A stretch of DNA of 64,000 nt, taken from the NCBI RefSeq assembly GCF_031178445.1, contig NZ_JAPSIY010000001.1, positions 517,237-581,236 of the forward strand. Reading direction: 5' to 3'. A program made the position numbers and the translations under genes. Under the pieces are notes generated by a model, which was given only the letters and a program-made list of their open reading frames with translations, was not told the DNA's origin and made no database searches. The stretch's first letter is position 1, and each line of letters starts with the position of its first letter. Shown here piece by piece: positions 34,767 to 43,706 of this stretch. The DNA is from Microbacterium sp. Its GTDB lineage: Bacteria > Actinomycetota > Actinomycetes > Actinomycetales > Microbacteriaceae.

Positions 34767-35424
34767 AGGCCTCGTTCGCGGCGAGCGGTGCGATGCGCTC
34801 GAAGGCACGCCGCACATGCTCGGCGATGACGTCGCGTGCAGCATCCGGGTCGCCGCTGGCGATCGCGTCGAGGATCTGCCGGTGACTGCGCACGTGCTCG
34901 GCCTGCTCGGCCGCGGGCAGCGCGGCATTGGCGGCGCTGATGAAGCCGCTGATGCGCCCGCGCAGCTGAGCGCTCAGCTCGGTGAGGAATCGGTGTTCGC
35001 TCAGCTCGGCCAGCGCTTCGTGGAACGCGCGGTCGTGTCGCAGCACCTCGGCCATGTCGCCGACCTCGGCGGCTTCCATGGCCTCGATGATGCCCTGCAG
35101 GCGAGCGGCCGACTCGGCGGTCCAGCGTTCCTGCACGCGGATCGCCATGAACTGCTCGAGGACGATGCGCAGACTCGCGATCTCCTCCAGGTCGAGGGCG
35201 GTCAGGGCGGCGACCCTGGCGCCGCGCCGTGGCTCGCGGGTGATCAGGCGCTCCTCGGCGAGGCGTGTGAGTGCCTCGCGCACGGGAATGTGGCTCACGC
35301 CGAGCTGCGCGGCCAGTTTGCGCTCGACCAGTCGCTCGCCAGGGGCGAGCTCGCCGGAGTGGATCGCCGATCGCAACTCATCGGTGACCTGCTCGGCGAT
35401 GTTCTGGTCGGTCACGCTGCGCAT
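34765..35424 (-). CDS. GntR family regulator with FCD ligand domain
   Basis: A 219-residue repressor. The N-terminal winged HTH includes KLAAQLGVSHIPVREALTRL. The all-helical FCD domain shows the metal/carboxylate-binding pattern: aspartate and histidine in HDRAFHEAL, and later histidines in RSHRQIL and AEHVRRA. Such proteins sense sugar acids or other carboxylates. It is divergent from an MFS transporter. Two TGCTATAGCA-like palindromes lie between them and three more in front of other genes up to 44.9 kb, so it probably controls that whole block. The start 35422-35424 has AGGGA upstream. Confidence 0.92.
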   Translation of the reverse strand: MRSVTDQNIAEQVTDELRSAIHSGELAPGERLVERKLAAQLGVSHIPVREALTRLAEERLITREPRRGARVAALTALDLEEIASLRIVLEQFMAIRVQERWTAESAARLQGIIEAMEAAEVGDMAEVLRHDRAFHEALAELSEHRFLTELSAQLRGRISGFISAANAALPAAEQAEHVRSHRQILDAIASGDPDAARDVIAEHVRRAFERIAPLAANEA

Positions 35425-35476
35425 CGTGGTGTCCCTTCGGAGATGCCACGACTCGGGCACCTGATCCCTGCTCGAC

Positions 35477-35490
35477 GATGCTATGGCATC
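35477..35490. promoter_or_regulatory. Candidate GntR operator, site 1 (variant)
   Basis: GATGC-TATG-GCATC, with perfect 5-bp arms, lies 48 bp (centre to centre) from site 2 in the region shared by the GntR and MFS genes. The core deviates at one position from TGCTATAGCA. Confidence 0.55.
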
Positions 35491-35523
35491 CGCGCAGCGG
35501 GTGGACAAATCCAAGGATCTGCT

Positions 35524-35539
35524 AGATGCTATAGCAAGT
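35524..35539. promoter_or_regulatory. Candidate GntR operator, site 2
   Basis: AGATGCTATAGCAAGT contains the full TGCTATAGCA core (35527-35536). It lies upstream of the MFS gene, and its TATAGC could double as a -10. Confidence 0.7.
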
Positions 35540-35587
35540 GCGGAGCGGATGCCCCGAGCGACGACAGCGGATGACGAGGGAGTTGTC

Positions 35588-36931
35588 ATGGTCAACGGGT
35601 ACGAAGACACGGCCGCCGACATCGGCGCCACAGCGATGAAGAAGGCGATCTGGAGGCTCGGACCGTTCCTCGGTCTGCTGTACCTCGTCGCGTACATCGA
35701 CCGGAACAATGCCGGCTTCGCCAAGCTCGAGATGACCCAGGCGCTGCAGATCACCGAGGCGGCGTTCGGTTTCGCCGCCGGCATCTTCTTCATCGGCTAC
35801 CTGCTCTTCGAGGTGCCCAGCAATCTGCTGCTGGAGAAGTTCGGTGCGCGCAAGTGGATCGCCCGCATCATGATCTCCTGGGGTCTCGTGGCGGCCCTCA
35901 CCGCGTTCGTGCAGGACAGCACGCAGTTCGCGATCGCCCGCTTCATCCTCGGAATCGCCGAGGCGGGATTCTTCCCCGGGGTGCTGCTCTACCTGACGCT
36001 GTGGTTCCCGCGGCAATACCGCACGCAGGTGCTCGCCGTGTTCGTGCTCTCCAACCCGGTCGCCAACGCCGTCGCCGCCCCGTTGTCAGGATGGATGCTC
36101 GAACTGCACGGCATGTGGGGGCTCGACGGCTGGCAACTGGTCTTCCTGCTGCAGGGACTGCCCGCGGTGCTGCTCGCGTTCGTCGTCTGGTTCTGGCTTC
36201 CCGACCGCCCGCAGGACGCACGCTGGCTGAACAGCGCCGAGCAGCGGTGGATCACCGACACGCTTGCCGCTGAGACCGCGCAGACCGAGCAGCGGCACGG
36301 TCGCATGCGCCTGCGCGAGGTGTTCAGCAATGGGCGACTTTGGACGCTGATCGTGCTGTTCTTCGGCGTCGTCTTCGGCGCGTACGGGTTGGGCATGTGG
36401 CTGCCGACGATCGTGCAGGCCATGGGCGACTTCTCCAATTCGACCACCGGCTGGCTCGTGGCCCTGCCCAACCTCTGCGCCGCGCTCGTGATGCTGCCCT
36501 GGGAGCGGGCGGCGCGCAGACAGGGCAACATCCCGCTGCAGATCGGCATCACACTCACAGTGACGGCGCTGTCGCTGATCGCGGCCGTGGCCGCGCAGGC
36601 AACACCGGTGCTAGCGCTCGCCGCGCTGTGCGTCGGGATGTCGGCGCTCTTCTCGACGACGCCGCTGTTCTGGAGCCTGCCGCCGATGATCCTCACAGGC
36701 ACGGCCGCCGCCGCAGGGCTGGCGTTCATCAACTCGGTCGGCAATCTCGCAGGCTTCGCGGGTCCGTATGCGATCGGCTGGATCAGCCAGACGACCGGAT
36801 CGGCCGTCTGGGGGCTGCTCCTCGTCGCCGGGCTCACGGTGCTCGGCGCCGTCGTCGCGTTCATCCTCAGTCGCAAGAGTGACTTTGCCGCCGCAGCTGA
36901 CGTCGAAGCGGCCGTGGCGGAGGTCCGCTGA
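35588..36931 (+). CDS. MFS transporter, anion:cation symporter (ACS) family
   Basis: A 447-residue 12-helix carrier. The first helix pattern LLYLVAYIDRNNAGFAKLEM, and LLFEVPSNLLLEKFGARKWI in helix 2-3 (seen as FEVPSNLLLEKFGAR), are typical of the ACS group, which carries tartrate, galactonate, glucarate and phthalate. ATG 35588 follows GAGGGAG; an earlier in-frame start at 35483 would run through both operator sites and is rejected. It is the first gene of the GntR regulon, and the adjoining dehydratase and dehydrogenases support a sugar-acid cargo. Confidence 0.91.
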   Translation: MVNGYEDTAADIGATAMKKAIWRLGPFLGLLYLVAYIDRNNAGFAKLEMTQALQITEAAFGFAAGIFFIGYLLFEVPSNLLLEKFGARKWIARIMISWGLVAALTAFVQDSTQFAIARFILGIAEAGFFPGVLLYLTLWFPRQYRTQVLAVFVLSNPVANAVAAPLSGWMLELHGMWGLDGWQLVFLLQGLPAVLLAFVVWFWLPDRPQDARWLNSAEQRWITDTLAAETAQTEQRHGRMRLREVFSNGRLWTLIVLFFGVVFGAYGLGMWLPTIVQAMGDFSNSTTGWLVALPNLCAALVMLPWERAARRQGNIPLQIGITLTVTALSLIAAVAAQATPVLALAALCVGMSALFSTTPLFWSLPPMILTGTAAAAGLAFINSVGNLAGFAGPYAIGWISQTTGSAVWGLLLVAGLTVLGAVVAFILSRKSDFAAAADVEAAVAEVR

Positions 36932-37000
36932 TGGCCGAGGCCCGTGGCTGGCGCGTCCGCCTGTCGCCTTTCAGGACCGCCGTGTCCGAGAGGGCCGATC

Positions 37001-39205
37001 ATGACCGATGACTTCAACGACGACGTCGTCGCGGGCGGCGAGAGAGAGCCCACGTCCGTCCGATCCGGCACTCGGCGGGCGCTGATGACGGGACTGACGG
37101 CGGCTGCGCTTGGCGGCGCTGCGGCGCTGGTGAGCGCGAGCCCCGCTCAGGCGGCGGGCGCGGGGTGGAACGTGATCCGGGTTGAGTCCGTCGCGGACCT
37201 GGCGAGACTCCGGGCCCGCGACGGCGACGTAGCGGTGGCTGCGGGATATCACCGGCCGGGCGACGCAGGGCTGCTGGTCTACGCGGGCGCCGACGGCGGC
37301 ACCTCGAAGCCCGATGGCGGCACGGTCGTCGAGGGGAAGGCCGGCAGTGCCTGGATGCTGCAGCACGACGGCGTCGTCGACTTCCGGGCGTTCGGCATCC
37401 GCGGTCCGAAGGAGCCGGCCGACGACGCGCTCGCCGCGATGGTGGCCGACCCAGCCATCCGCCGGATCGAAGCGCACACCGATCTGCTCTTCCAGCGGCG
37501 GCATCGCTTCACCCGCTCGCATCTCGAGATCGATTTCGGCGGTAACCTCGTAGTCACGGACGGGATCGAGAAGAACAGCTCGAACAACCCCTTCGGAGCG
37601 GTCATGTTCTTCACGGGAGTCTCGGCGGACGTCACCGTCCAGTACGCGCTGACCGAGGAATGGCCGGAGCTGACCGATGCGGTCGCGGTGCCGGATGCGG
37701 AGAAGTTCCCGCTCGGCTCCTGGTGGGCGCTCCAGTGTGATCCCGTCTCCGGGGGCGGGCGCGACGAGCGCGAGCTGCAGCGTTTCGTCAAGGTGACGCA
37801 GAAGGTCGACCGGCACCGCATCCGCGTCGACTATCTCAACGGCTGGCCGCTGCAGAAGGGGCGCACGCTCACGTGGCGGCGGATGGATCCCGTCGTCGGC
37901 GTGCGCATCTCGAACATGCGCTTTCAGGGTGCAGGACCGTTCGATGGACCGACAGACGGCTCGTTCCCCGATCCGCGCGAGCTGACGGGTTCGCACCCCA
38001 TAGCGTTCGAGTACGCGGTGCGCTGCGACGTCGCCGATGTGCATGCGAGCCGCACCTGGTGGCCGGTGGTGATGCGCCGGTGGAACACGCATTTCTCGAC
38101 GGAGCGCTGCTCGGTCGAGAACCCGCCGACGGTCTTCTACGGCGGGGCCGGGTACCTGACCCAGCAGATCTACTGCCTGTACGGCAGGGTGAGCGACTGC
38201 ACCTCGTCGAACGCCCGTCACCTCAACGATCTGACCGCCAGCGCATACTGCATGGTGGAGAACTGCCACGGCGACGGAGACGACGAGGGCGGAAACCCCT
38301 TCACCACGCACGGTCAGTACGAGCACGACATCACGTTCATCGGATGCTCCGGCCTGATGGACATCGCCAACTCCGGCGCGCAGTGGGGGACGTCGGCGAA
38401 GCGCATCACCGTGCGCGATCACGTGTGCTCGTGGTTCGTCGCGGGCACGAAGATCACGGACCTCACCCTCGAGAACGTGCGCGTCATCGGGCGATCGACC
38501 TTCGATCCGCAGGCGACGATGACGATCAACGCCGACGGCGCCCAGCTTCGCGGCTGCACGGCCGGTCTTCTCGCAGTCGGCCAGCGCAGCGCGCGCTCAT
38601 CGCGCCCGACGACGATCGAGGACTGCACGTTCGCCCTCCCCGTCGAACAGGTCCTGGTGCAGACACCGGTCACGGCGCCGATCGCCTTCGTGCGGTGCTC
38701 CATCTCGGGTCTCGACGGCACGAAGCTGCGCGGCTCCGGTGAGGTGCGGTTCGTGGATTGCCGGCTGAGCGGGCCCGCCGACGGCAAGCCCGTCGAGCTG
38801 GGCTCGTCGAGCGTGACATTCCGTGGCGGTTCGCTGCGGGACGTCGAGCTCACCGCCACGGCCGTCAGGAACCAGGTGGTGGTGATGGACGGCGTCGATC
38901 TCGCGACCGAGCGCAGCGAAGGAGCCATGCTGACCCGCGGATCCGCCGAGGGCGTCGTGACCTGGCGGCTGGCGGGTCTGCACTCCGCTGCCCCGAAGGG
39001 TGCGGCGCACATCCACATCGGCCACGGCACCAACCACGCGCGAATCAGCGATGCGCAGTTCGTCGGGGGCAGTCTGAGGCTGGCGGACGGTTTCGCAGGG
39101 AACTCCACTCTGCTCTATACGTCTTCGGTCGAGCGCGCGGTCACGCGCGAACTGCCCGAGCAGAGTGATGGAGTGCTGCTGGGGCCGACGCTGTCCACGG
39201 CCTGA
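37001..39205 (+). CDS. Tat-exported right-handed beta-helix protein, copy 2
   Basis: A 734-residue paralogue of the protein at 32475-34622. The Tat signal is GTRRALMTGL with probable cleavage after SPAQA. The pectate-lyase-type front (VVDFRAFGIRG, ADDALAAMV), the cysteine/histidine-rich block (ENCHGDGDD, THGQYEHDITFIG, DHVCSWF) and the C-terminal strands are shared. Unlike copy 1 it keeps an N-terminal segment with YHRPGDAGLLVY, which resembles the start of phage spike-type beta-helices. It lies 69 bp after the MFS gene and 65 bp before the ceramidase-like gene. Enzymatic function is unknown; a lyase acting on an acidic glycan is my working idea. Confidence 0.8.
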   Translation: MTDDFNDDVVAGGEREPTSVRSGTRRALMTGLTAAALGGAAALVSASPAQAAGAGWNVIRVESVADLARLRARDGDVAVAAGYHRPGDAGLLVYAGADGGTSKPDGGTVVEGKAGSAWMLQHDGVVDFRAFGIRGPKEPADDALAAMVADPAIRRIEAHTDLLFQRRHRFTRSHLEIDFGGNLVVTDGIEKNSSNNPFGAVMFFTGVSADVTVQYALTEEWPELTDAVAVPDAEKFPLGSWWALQCDPVSGGGRDERELQRFVKVTQKVDRHRIRVDYLNGWPLQKGRTLTWRRMDPVVGVRISNMRFQGAGPFDGPTDGSFPDPRELTGSHPIAFEYAVRCDVADVHASRTWWPVVMRRWNTHFSTERCSVENPPTVFYGGAGYLTQQIYCLYGRVSDCTSSNARHLNDLTASAYCMVENCHGDGDDEGGNPFTTHGQYEHDITFIGCSGLMDIANSGAQWGTSAKRITVRDHVCSWFVAGTKITDLTLENVRVIGRSTFDPQATMTINADGAQLRGCTAGLLAVGQRSARSSRPTTIEDCTFALPVEQVLVQTPVTAPIAFVRCSISGLDGTKLRGSGEVRFVDCRLSGPADGKPVELGSSSVTFRGGSLRDVELTATAVRNQVVVMDGVDLATERSEGAMLTRGSAEGVVTWRLAGLHSAAPKGAAHIHIGHGTNHARISDAQFVGGSLRLADGFAGNSTLLYTSSVERAVTRELPEQSDGVLLGPTLSTA

Positions 39206-39270
39206 TCGACGCATGGGGCCGATGCAGTGACCGGGGAAGGCAGAAACATGAGGAGTCAGGAGGTACATCG

Positions 39271-40674
39271 GTGAGCAGTTCCGCGTCCGCGACGCGCCTC
39301 GGCGACCGCATCCGCGTGCCGCGCACGAGTGCACGCATCGGAGTCGCCCGACGTGACATCACGCCGCCGGTCGGCATCCGGGCGAAGAACTGGGGGCCGG
39401 CCGACTGGGAGCGCTCGGAGGGCGCGCACCGCCCCTTCCAGCTCACCGCGCTCGCGATCGTCTCCGACCATGACCGCCCTCGGCTGCTGCTCGCCGTCGA
39501 CGGCACGTGGTGGCGTAGGGTCGCAGACGAACAGGCGGTGCGAGGCTCGATCCTTGACGCGCTCGGACTCGATGCCGATCAGCTCATGCTCTCGTTGTCG
39601 CACACCCACGCAGGGGCCGTGCTGTGCGCGGCCGACGCCCATCTGCCCGGCGGCGAGCTCATACCCGGCTACCTCAAGGCGCTGGCCGCCGCCGGCGTGG
39701 AAGCGGGACGCGAAGCGATCGAGCGCGCGCGACCCGGTCTCATCGAGTGGACCTCCGGACGCTGCACTCTCGCGGCGGACCGCGAACTCGACCTCGACGG
39801 CCGCGCGCTGGTCGGCTACAACCCGGCCGCATCCGCTGACGACACCGTCCTGATCGGCAGGGTCAGTGTCGATGGCTCTGTGGCGGCGACGCTCGTGAAC
39901 TATGCGTGCCATCCCACGACGCTGGCCTGGCAGTCGCGCAGGGTCTCGCCCGACTACGTCGGTGCGATGCGCGAGACCGTCGAAGCCGCGACCGATGCAC
40001 CCTGCCTCTTCGTGCAGGGAGCATCCGGAGAGCTCGCCCCCCGCGAGCAGTACACCGGCGACGTGCGCGTCGCCGACAGGCACGGCCGCTCGCTCGGGCA
40101 CGCAGTGCTCGCCGCGCTCGACGCCCTGCCGCTCCCCGGCGAGGAGCTGACCCTCGACGGCGTAGTGGAATCCGGTGCGCCGCTCGCGATCTGGGCGGGG
40201 CGAGCCGCGGAAGGCGGCGCCGGCGCCGGCGGAACGGTCACCACGGTCGAACTGCCGCTGCGTGATCTGCCGAGCCTCGATGAGCTCGCCGAGGCGTGGA
40301 AGGACATCGATCCGCGCTCCCGTGACGAGCGTCTGGGCCGGGCGCGGAATCTGCGCGAGGGCTACATCGCCGGACCTGCCGTTCGGCATCCGGTCTGGGC
40401 GTGGCGGCTGGGCGATGCCGTCATCCTGGGTCACCCGGGCGAGGCGTACTCGCGTCTGCAGACCACGCTGCGTGCGCGGTTCCCGGGTGTCCCGATCGTG
40501 GTCATGAACCTCACCAACGGCCCGGGCTTCGTCTACCTGCCCACCCGTGAGGCATACGAGCGGGGTGCGTATCAGGCATGGCAGACGCCGCTCGCAGCGG
40601 GCGCACTGGAGCTGCTCGAAGAGCACGCCTGCCGTGTCGTCGCCGATCTGCTGGCTGAACACACCGGCCGCTAG
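39271..40674 (+). CDS. Neutral/alkaline ceramidase N-terminal domain-like hydrolase, copy 2
   Basis: A 467-residue protein with the same zinc motifs as the gene at 16860: LSLSHTHAGAV and VNYACHPTTL. Further family features are RIGVARRDITPPVG at the N-terminus and NLTNGPGFVYLPTREAYE near the end. There is no signal peptide, so it acts in the cytoplasm. The GTG start at 39271 has AGGAGG 7 bp upstream. It follows a beta-helix protein and precedes a sugar-acid pathway. Such proteins are often annotated only as hypothetical; amide or ester cleavage of an acylated sugar is possible. Confidence 0.82.
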   Translation: MSSSASATRLGDRIRVPRTSARIGVARRDITPPVGIRAKNWGPADWERSEGAHRPFQLTALAIVSDHDRPRLLLAVDGTWWRRVADEQAVRGSILDALGLDADQLMLSLSHTHAGAVLCAADAHLPGGELIPGYLKALAAAGVEAGREAIERARPGLIEWTSGRCTLAADRELDLDGRALVGYNPAASADDTVLIGRVSVDGSVAATLVNYACHPTTLAWQSRRVSPDYVGAMRETVEAATDAPCLFVQGASGELAPREQYTGDVRVADRHGRSLGHAVLAALDALPLPGEELTLDGVVESGAPLAIWAGRAAEGGAGAGGTVTTVELPLRDLPSLDELAEAWKDIDPRSRDERLGRARNLREGYIAGPAVRHPVWAWRLGDAVILGHPGEAYSRLQTTLRARFPGVPIVVMNLTNGPGFVYLPTREAYERGAYQAWQTPLAAGALELLEEHACRVVADLLAEHTGR

Positions 40675-40690
40675 ACTTGCTATAGCAAAG
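40675..40690. promoter_or_regulatory. Candidate GntR operator, site 3
   Basis: TTGCTATAGCAA (40677-40688) is a perfect 12-bp palindrome directly after the ceramidase-like gene and upstream of the SDR at 40713. TATAGC (40681-40686) could serve as a -10, and AAGGAG precedes the ATG. Confidence 0.75.
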
Positions 40691-40712
40691 TTCCTCGCGT
40701 TCAAGGAGACCC

Positions 40713-41474
40713 ATGACCGTTCACACCCCCGTCGCCGTCGTCACCGGAGGCTCGGCAGGAATCGGCTGGGAGATCGGTCAGCGCCTCGCCGCCGACGGCT
40801 ACCGCGTCGTCGCCGCCGACCGTGTGCCTGGATTCACCACGGGCGAGAACCCCGCCGGCATCCTCTGGCGAGAGCTCGACGTGACCGACCACGACGGCGT
40901 CGACCGGATCTTCGGCGAGATCGAGGCCGAGGTCGGGCCGATCGACGTGCTCGTCAACAACGCCGGCATCCAGCGCCACCGCGGCCTGGAGGACCTCACC
41001 TGGGACGAGTGGTCGACGGTCGTCGACGTCAACCTGCACGGCGTGTTCTCGTGCCTGCAGGCCGCGGGCAGGAGGATGCTCACCCGCGGCGACGGTCGCA
41101 TCGTGAACATCTCCTCCATCTCATCCCGCGGTTCCGCAGGTCGCGCGCCGTACGCGACGACGAAGGCGGCCGTGATCGGGCTGACCTCCACCGCCGGTGC
41201 CGAATGGGCTTCTCGCGGCGTGCGCGTCAACGCCGTCGCACCCGGCTACGTCGACACCGGCGTCTTCCGCCAGGGCGTGGAGGCCGGCACCCTCAGCCTC
41301 GACACGATCCTCTCCCGCATCCCCGCGAAGCGCCTCGCCGACGCCTCGGAGATCGCTGCCGCCGTGAGCTTCCTCGTCTCCGACCAGTCGCGCTACATGA
41401 ACGGGCAGACGCTGTACGTCGACGGCGGCTTCATGGTCGACTACGGCGTGCCCCTCGCGAAGAAGCCGGCATGA
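40713..41474 (+). CDS. Short-chain dehydrogenase/reductase (sugar or sugar-acid dehydrogenase)
   Basis: A 253-residue classical SDR with the cofactor loop GGSAGIGWEIG, NNAG, catalytic serine in NISSIS and YATTK. It is the first gene of a three-gene operon (SDR, enolase-superfamily dehydratase, SDR) behind an operator of the GntR regulon. This order resembles non-phosphorylating sugar routes, where a dehydrogenase makes a lactone or aldonate that a dehydratase then converts to a 2-keto-3-deoxy acid. The stop overlaps the dehydratase start (ATGA, 41471-41474). Confidence 0.92.
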   Translation: MTVHTPVAVVTGGSAGIGWEIGQRLAADGYRVVAADRVPGFTTGENPAGILWRELDVTDHDGVDRIFGEIEAEVGPIDVLVNNAGIQRHRGLEDLTWDEWSTVVDVNLHGVFSCLQAAGRRMLTRGDGRIVNISSISSRGSAGRAPYATTKAAVIGLTSTAGAEWASRGVRVNAVAPGYVDTGVFRQGVEAGTLSLDTILSRIPAKRLADASEIAAAVSFLVSDQSRYMNGQTLYVDGGFMVDYGVPLAKKPA

Positions 41475-42547
41475 CCTCGATCGCGCGCGTCGACACCGCC
41501 ACGGCGGTTCTTCCGCTGCCCGCACCGCTGCAGCTCGGCGCGATGACCGTCACCCGGCGGGAGTACGCCGCCGTGCGAGTGACGGCGGACGACGGCACTC
41601 AGGGGGTCGCGTACTGCCTCTCGCGGGAGGCGCCCATGGCCGAGATCGTCGATCGGCTCGTCGCCGGTCATGCGGTCGGTGCGGATGCCGACGAGCCGGC
41701 GGGCGCGTGGGAGCGGATGCTGCGCGGCAGCGCCATCGTCGGACGGGTCGGGCTCGTGCGGCGCGCGATCGGCCTGGTCGACATCGCCCTGTGGGACATC
41801 GCCGCACGCCGCGCCGGCGCACCGCTGTGGCGGTTCCTCGGCACCGGCGACGTCGCACGCGAGTCGATGCTCGTCGCCGCCTACCCCACGCCGGATCGGG
41901 CGCCGCGCGATGTCGCCGACGAGGTGCTCGCGCAGGCGAGCGGGTGGACGAACGTGAAGATCTCCAGGCTTCCTGACCCTGCGTACATGCGCGAGCTGAT
42001 CGGTGTGCTGAACGCGGAGCTTCCCGCCTCTGCCGGATTGGTCGTCGACGCCGGATTCGGGTGGCGGGATGCGGATGCCGCCATCGCGGAGATCGCGCAG
42101 TGGGGCGAGCCGCGGCTGGCGTGGCTGGAGGATCCGCTGCTGCCCGAGGACGCAGTCGGCGTCGCCGCGATCAAGGCGGCGACCGGACTCCCTGTGTCGG
42201 TGGGCGACGAGGTCACCGACCCGGCAGTGCTGAGGGCGTTGGTGGAGGTGGGCGGAGTCGACGCCCTCCGCCTGGATGTCGTCGCGATCGGCGGCATCAC
42301 CCCGGCCCGCGAGATGATCGCGTGGGCCGCGGAGCGCGCCGTGCCCGTATCCGGCCACGTGTACCCCGAGGTCACCGCGCATCTCGGCATCGGTGTGGAG
42401 ACCTTCGCGCGCGGCATGAACCCGTACGACCCCGCGCCGTCGTTCGTCGTCGGCGGGCCCCGGTTCGAAGACCGGGTGCGTCCGGCGGATGCCGCGGGGC
42501 TCGGGTTCGGGCTGGATCCGGCCGTCTTCGATTTCGAGAGGAACTGA
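41471..42547 (+). CDS. Enolase superfamily (mandelate racemase-like) acid-sugar dehydratase
   Basis: A 358-residue enzyme with the capping domain followed by a TIM barrel. Metal ligands are seen in VVDAGFGW (Asp), WLEDPLL (Glu) and SVGDEV (Asp/Glu), and a His-Asp dyad in SGHVYPE and RLDVVAIGG. The K-x-K base motif reads VKIS, so the second lysine is Ser. The enzyme therefore probably relies on the histidine, as acid-sugar dehydratases of this group can. It should dehydrate an aldonate to a 2-keto-3-deoxy acid. The exact sugar cannot be inferred. Confidence 0.88.
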   Translation: MTSIARVDTATAVLPLPAPLQLGAMTVTRREYAAVRVTADDGTQGVAYCLSREAPMAEIVDRLVAGHAVGADADEPAGAWERMLRGSAIVGRVGLVRRAIGLVDIALWDIAARRAGAPLWRFLGTGDVARESMLVAAYPTPDRAPRDVADEVLAQASGWTNVKISRLPDPAYMRELIGVLNAELPASAGLVVDAGFGWRDADAAIAEIAQWGEPRLAWLEDPLLPEDAVGVAAIKAATGLPVSVGDEVTDPAVLRALVEVGGVDALRLDVVAIGGITPAREMIAWAAERAVPVSGHVYPEVTAHLGIGVETFARGMNPYDPAPSFVVGGPRFEDRVRPADAAGLGFGLDPAVFDFERN

Positions 42548-42548
42548 C

Positions 42549-43340
42549 ATGGGTGTATCGGGCTCGACGGCGGCATCCGCAATCCCGGCGCGCAGCGTGG
42601 TGGTCACCGGCAGCGGCAAGGGAATCGGACGCGCGATCGCGGAGCGGCTCACCGCCGACGGGTGGATCGTGGTGGGTCTCGAGCGGTCGCCGGGATCGGG
42701 AAGCCTCGAGTCCGGCGCGGTCGCCGATCTGGTGCTCGGCGATGCCTCCGACCGGGAGACGCACGCCGCAGCGGCGCGGAAGGCGCGATCGCTCGCACCG
42801 CTCGGCGGCTGGGTGAACAACGCGGGCATCACCAAGCAGACACCACTGCATGAGCTGGATGAGAACCTGGTGCGCGAGATCGTCGGGATCAACGGCTTCG
42901 GCTACATCTGGGGCTGCTCGGTCGCTGTGTCCGCGTTCCTCGATCAGGGGACGCCTGGAGCCATCGTGAACATCGGCTCCATCCACGGCCGGGCCAGCTT
43001 CCTCGACCACGGTGCGTACGAGTTCACCAAGGGCGGCATCGACGCGCTCAGCCGCAGTGTCGCGGTCAGCTACGGAGCCCGCGGCATCCGGGCCAACACC
43101 GTCGCGCCGGGCGGGGTGCGCACGCCGCACCTTGAGGCGCAGATGGCCGCATCGCCCGACCCGGCCGAGGCCGAGCGCGCGCTCGCTGAGGGGCCGCCGA
43201 TGGGCCGCATCGCGCGTGCCGCGGAGGTCGCGGCGGTGACCGCATTCCTGCTCTCCGACGAGGCGCCCTATCTCAGCGGCCAGTCCATCGCCGTGGACGG
43301 CGCGTGGACCGCATCGTTCGGAGACGTCGCCCGACGCTGA
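42549..43340 (+). CDS. Short-chain dehydrogenase/reductase
   Basis: A 263-residue SDR with GSGKGIGRAIA, VNNAGITKQ, a serine in NIGSIHGR and YEFTK. GAGAGG-type Shine-Dalgarno sequence precedes ATG 42549, just after the dehydratase stop. In comparable operons a second SDR oxidises the 2-keto-3-deoxy acid before cleavage. It is the last gene of the transcript, followed by a hairpin. The N-terminus has about 14 extra residues before the first strand. Confidence 0.91.
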   Translation: MGVSGSTAASAIPARSVVVTGSGKGIGRAIAERLTADGWIVVGLERSPGSGSLESGAVADLVLGDASDRETHAAAARKARSLAPLGGWVNNAGITKQTPLHELDENLVREIVGINGFGYIWGCSVAVSAFLDQGTPGAIVNIGSIHGRASFLDHGAYEFTKGGIDALSRSVAVSYGARGIRANTVAPGGVRTPHLEAQMAASPDPAEAERALAEGPPMGRIARAAEVAAVTAFLLSDEAPYLSGQSIAVDGAWTASFGDVARR

Positions 43341-43380
43341 CCTGCCTGTACGACCGAAGCCGGACGGCTGAGCTTTCCGG

Positions 43381-43412
43381 ATCCGGCGCCTTACGCTGCG
43401 CTCGCGCCGGAT
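43381..43412 (+). terminator. Terminator-like hairpin after the SDR operon
   Basis: ATCCGGCGC (43381-43389) and GCGCCGGAT (43404-43412) form a perfect 9-bp stem with a 14-nt loop, 40 bp after the SDR stop. No T-run follows. Confidence 0.6.
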
Positions 43413-43474
43413 CACGACGATTCCTCGATGGCAACCCCCTATCCGAACCCGCGACCCAGGGGGAGGGTCGCCTC

Positions 43475-43681
43475 ATGAGTCACCATCCAGATGACATCAA
43501 GCAACCCCTCGACCACCTGCCGCCGCGGGAAGAGCGCGACAAGGCGGTCGAGATCGAAGAGCCGCATTACCCCGGAGCCGACGATCCCTCCGGGTCCTCA
43601 GCGGTCAGCCCGGCGACGGCCGCGGAGCCCGACGCCCCGGGGCGGCACGGCCTGGCCAAGCCGCCGACGAGCGGGGCCTGA
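43475..43681 (+). CDS. Small acidic hypothetical protein
   Basis: A 68-residue protein starting at ATG 43475 with a strong GGGGGAGGG Shine-Dalgarno. It is rich in Asp, Glu, Pro and His, has no hydrophobic segment, and looks unstructured (HHPDDIKQPLDHLPPREER at the N-terminus, then an Ala/Pro/Ser tail). I do not recognise a family. The good ribosome site and the clean 134-bp upstream gap argue that it is real; a stress-related disordered protein is one possibility. Confidence 0.6.
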   Translation: MSHHPDDIKQPLDHLPPREERDKAVEIEEPHYPGADDPSGSSAVSPATAAEPDAPGRHGLAKPPTSGA

Positions 43682-43706
43682 CCCGACGACGTTGGAGGCG
43701 AGGGTC

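Noticed and set aside
35483..35587. Earlier start for the ACS-family carrier
   Set aside because: It would cover an operator and lacks a ribosome site, while ATG 35588 has GAGGGAG and fits the family N-terminus.
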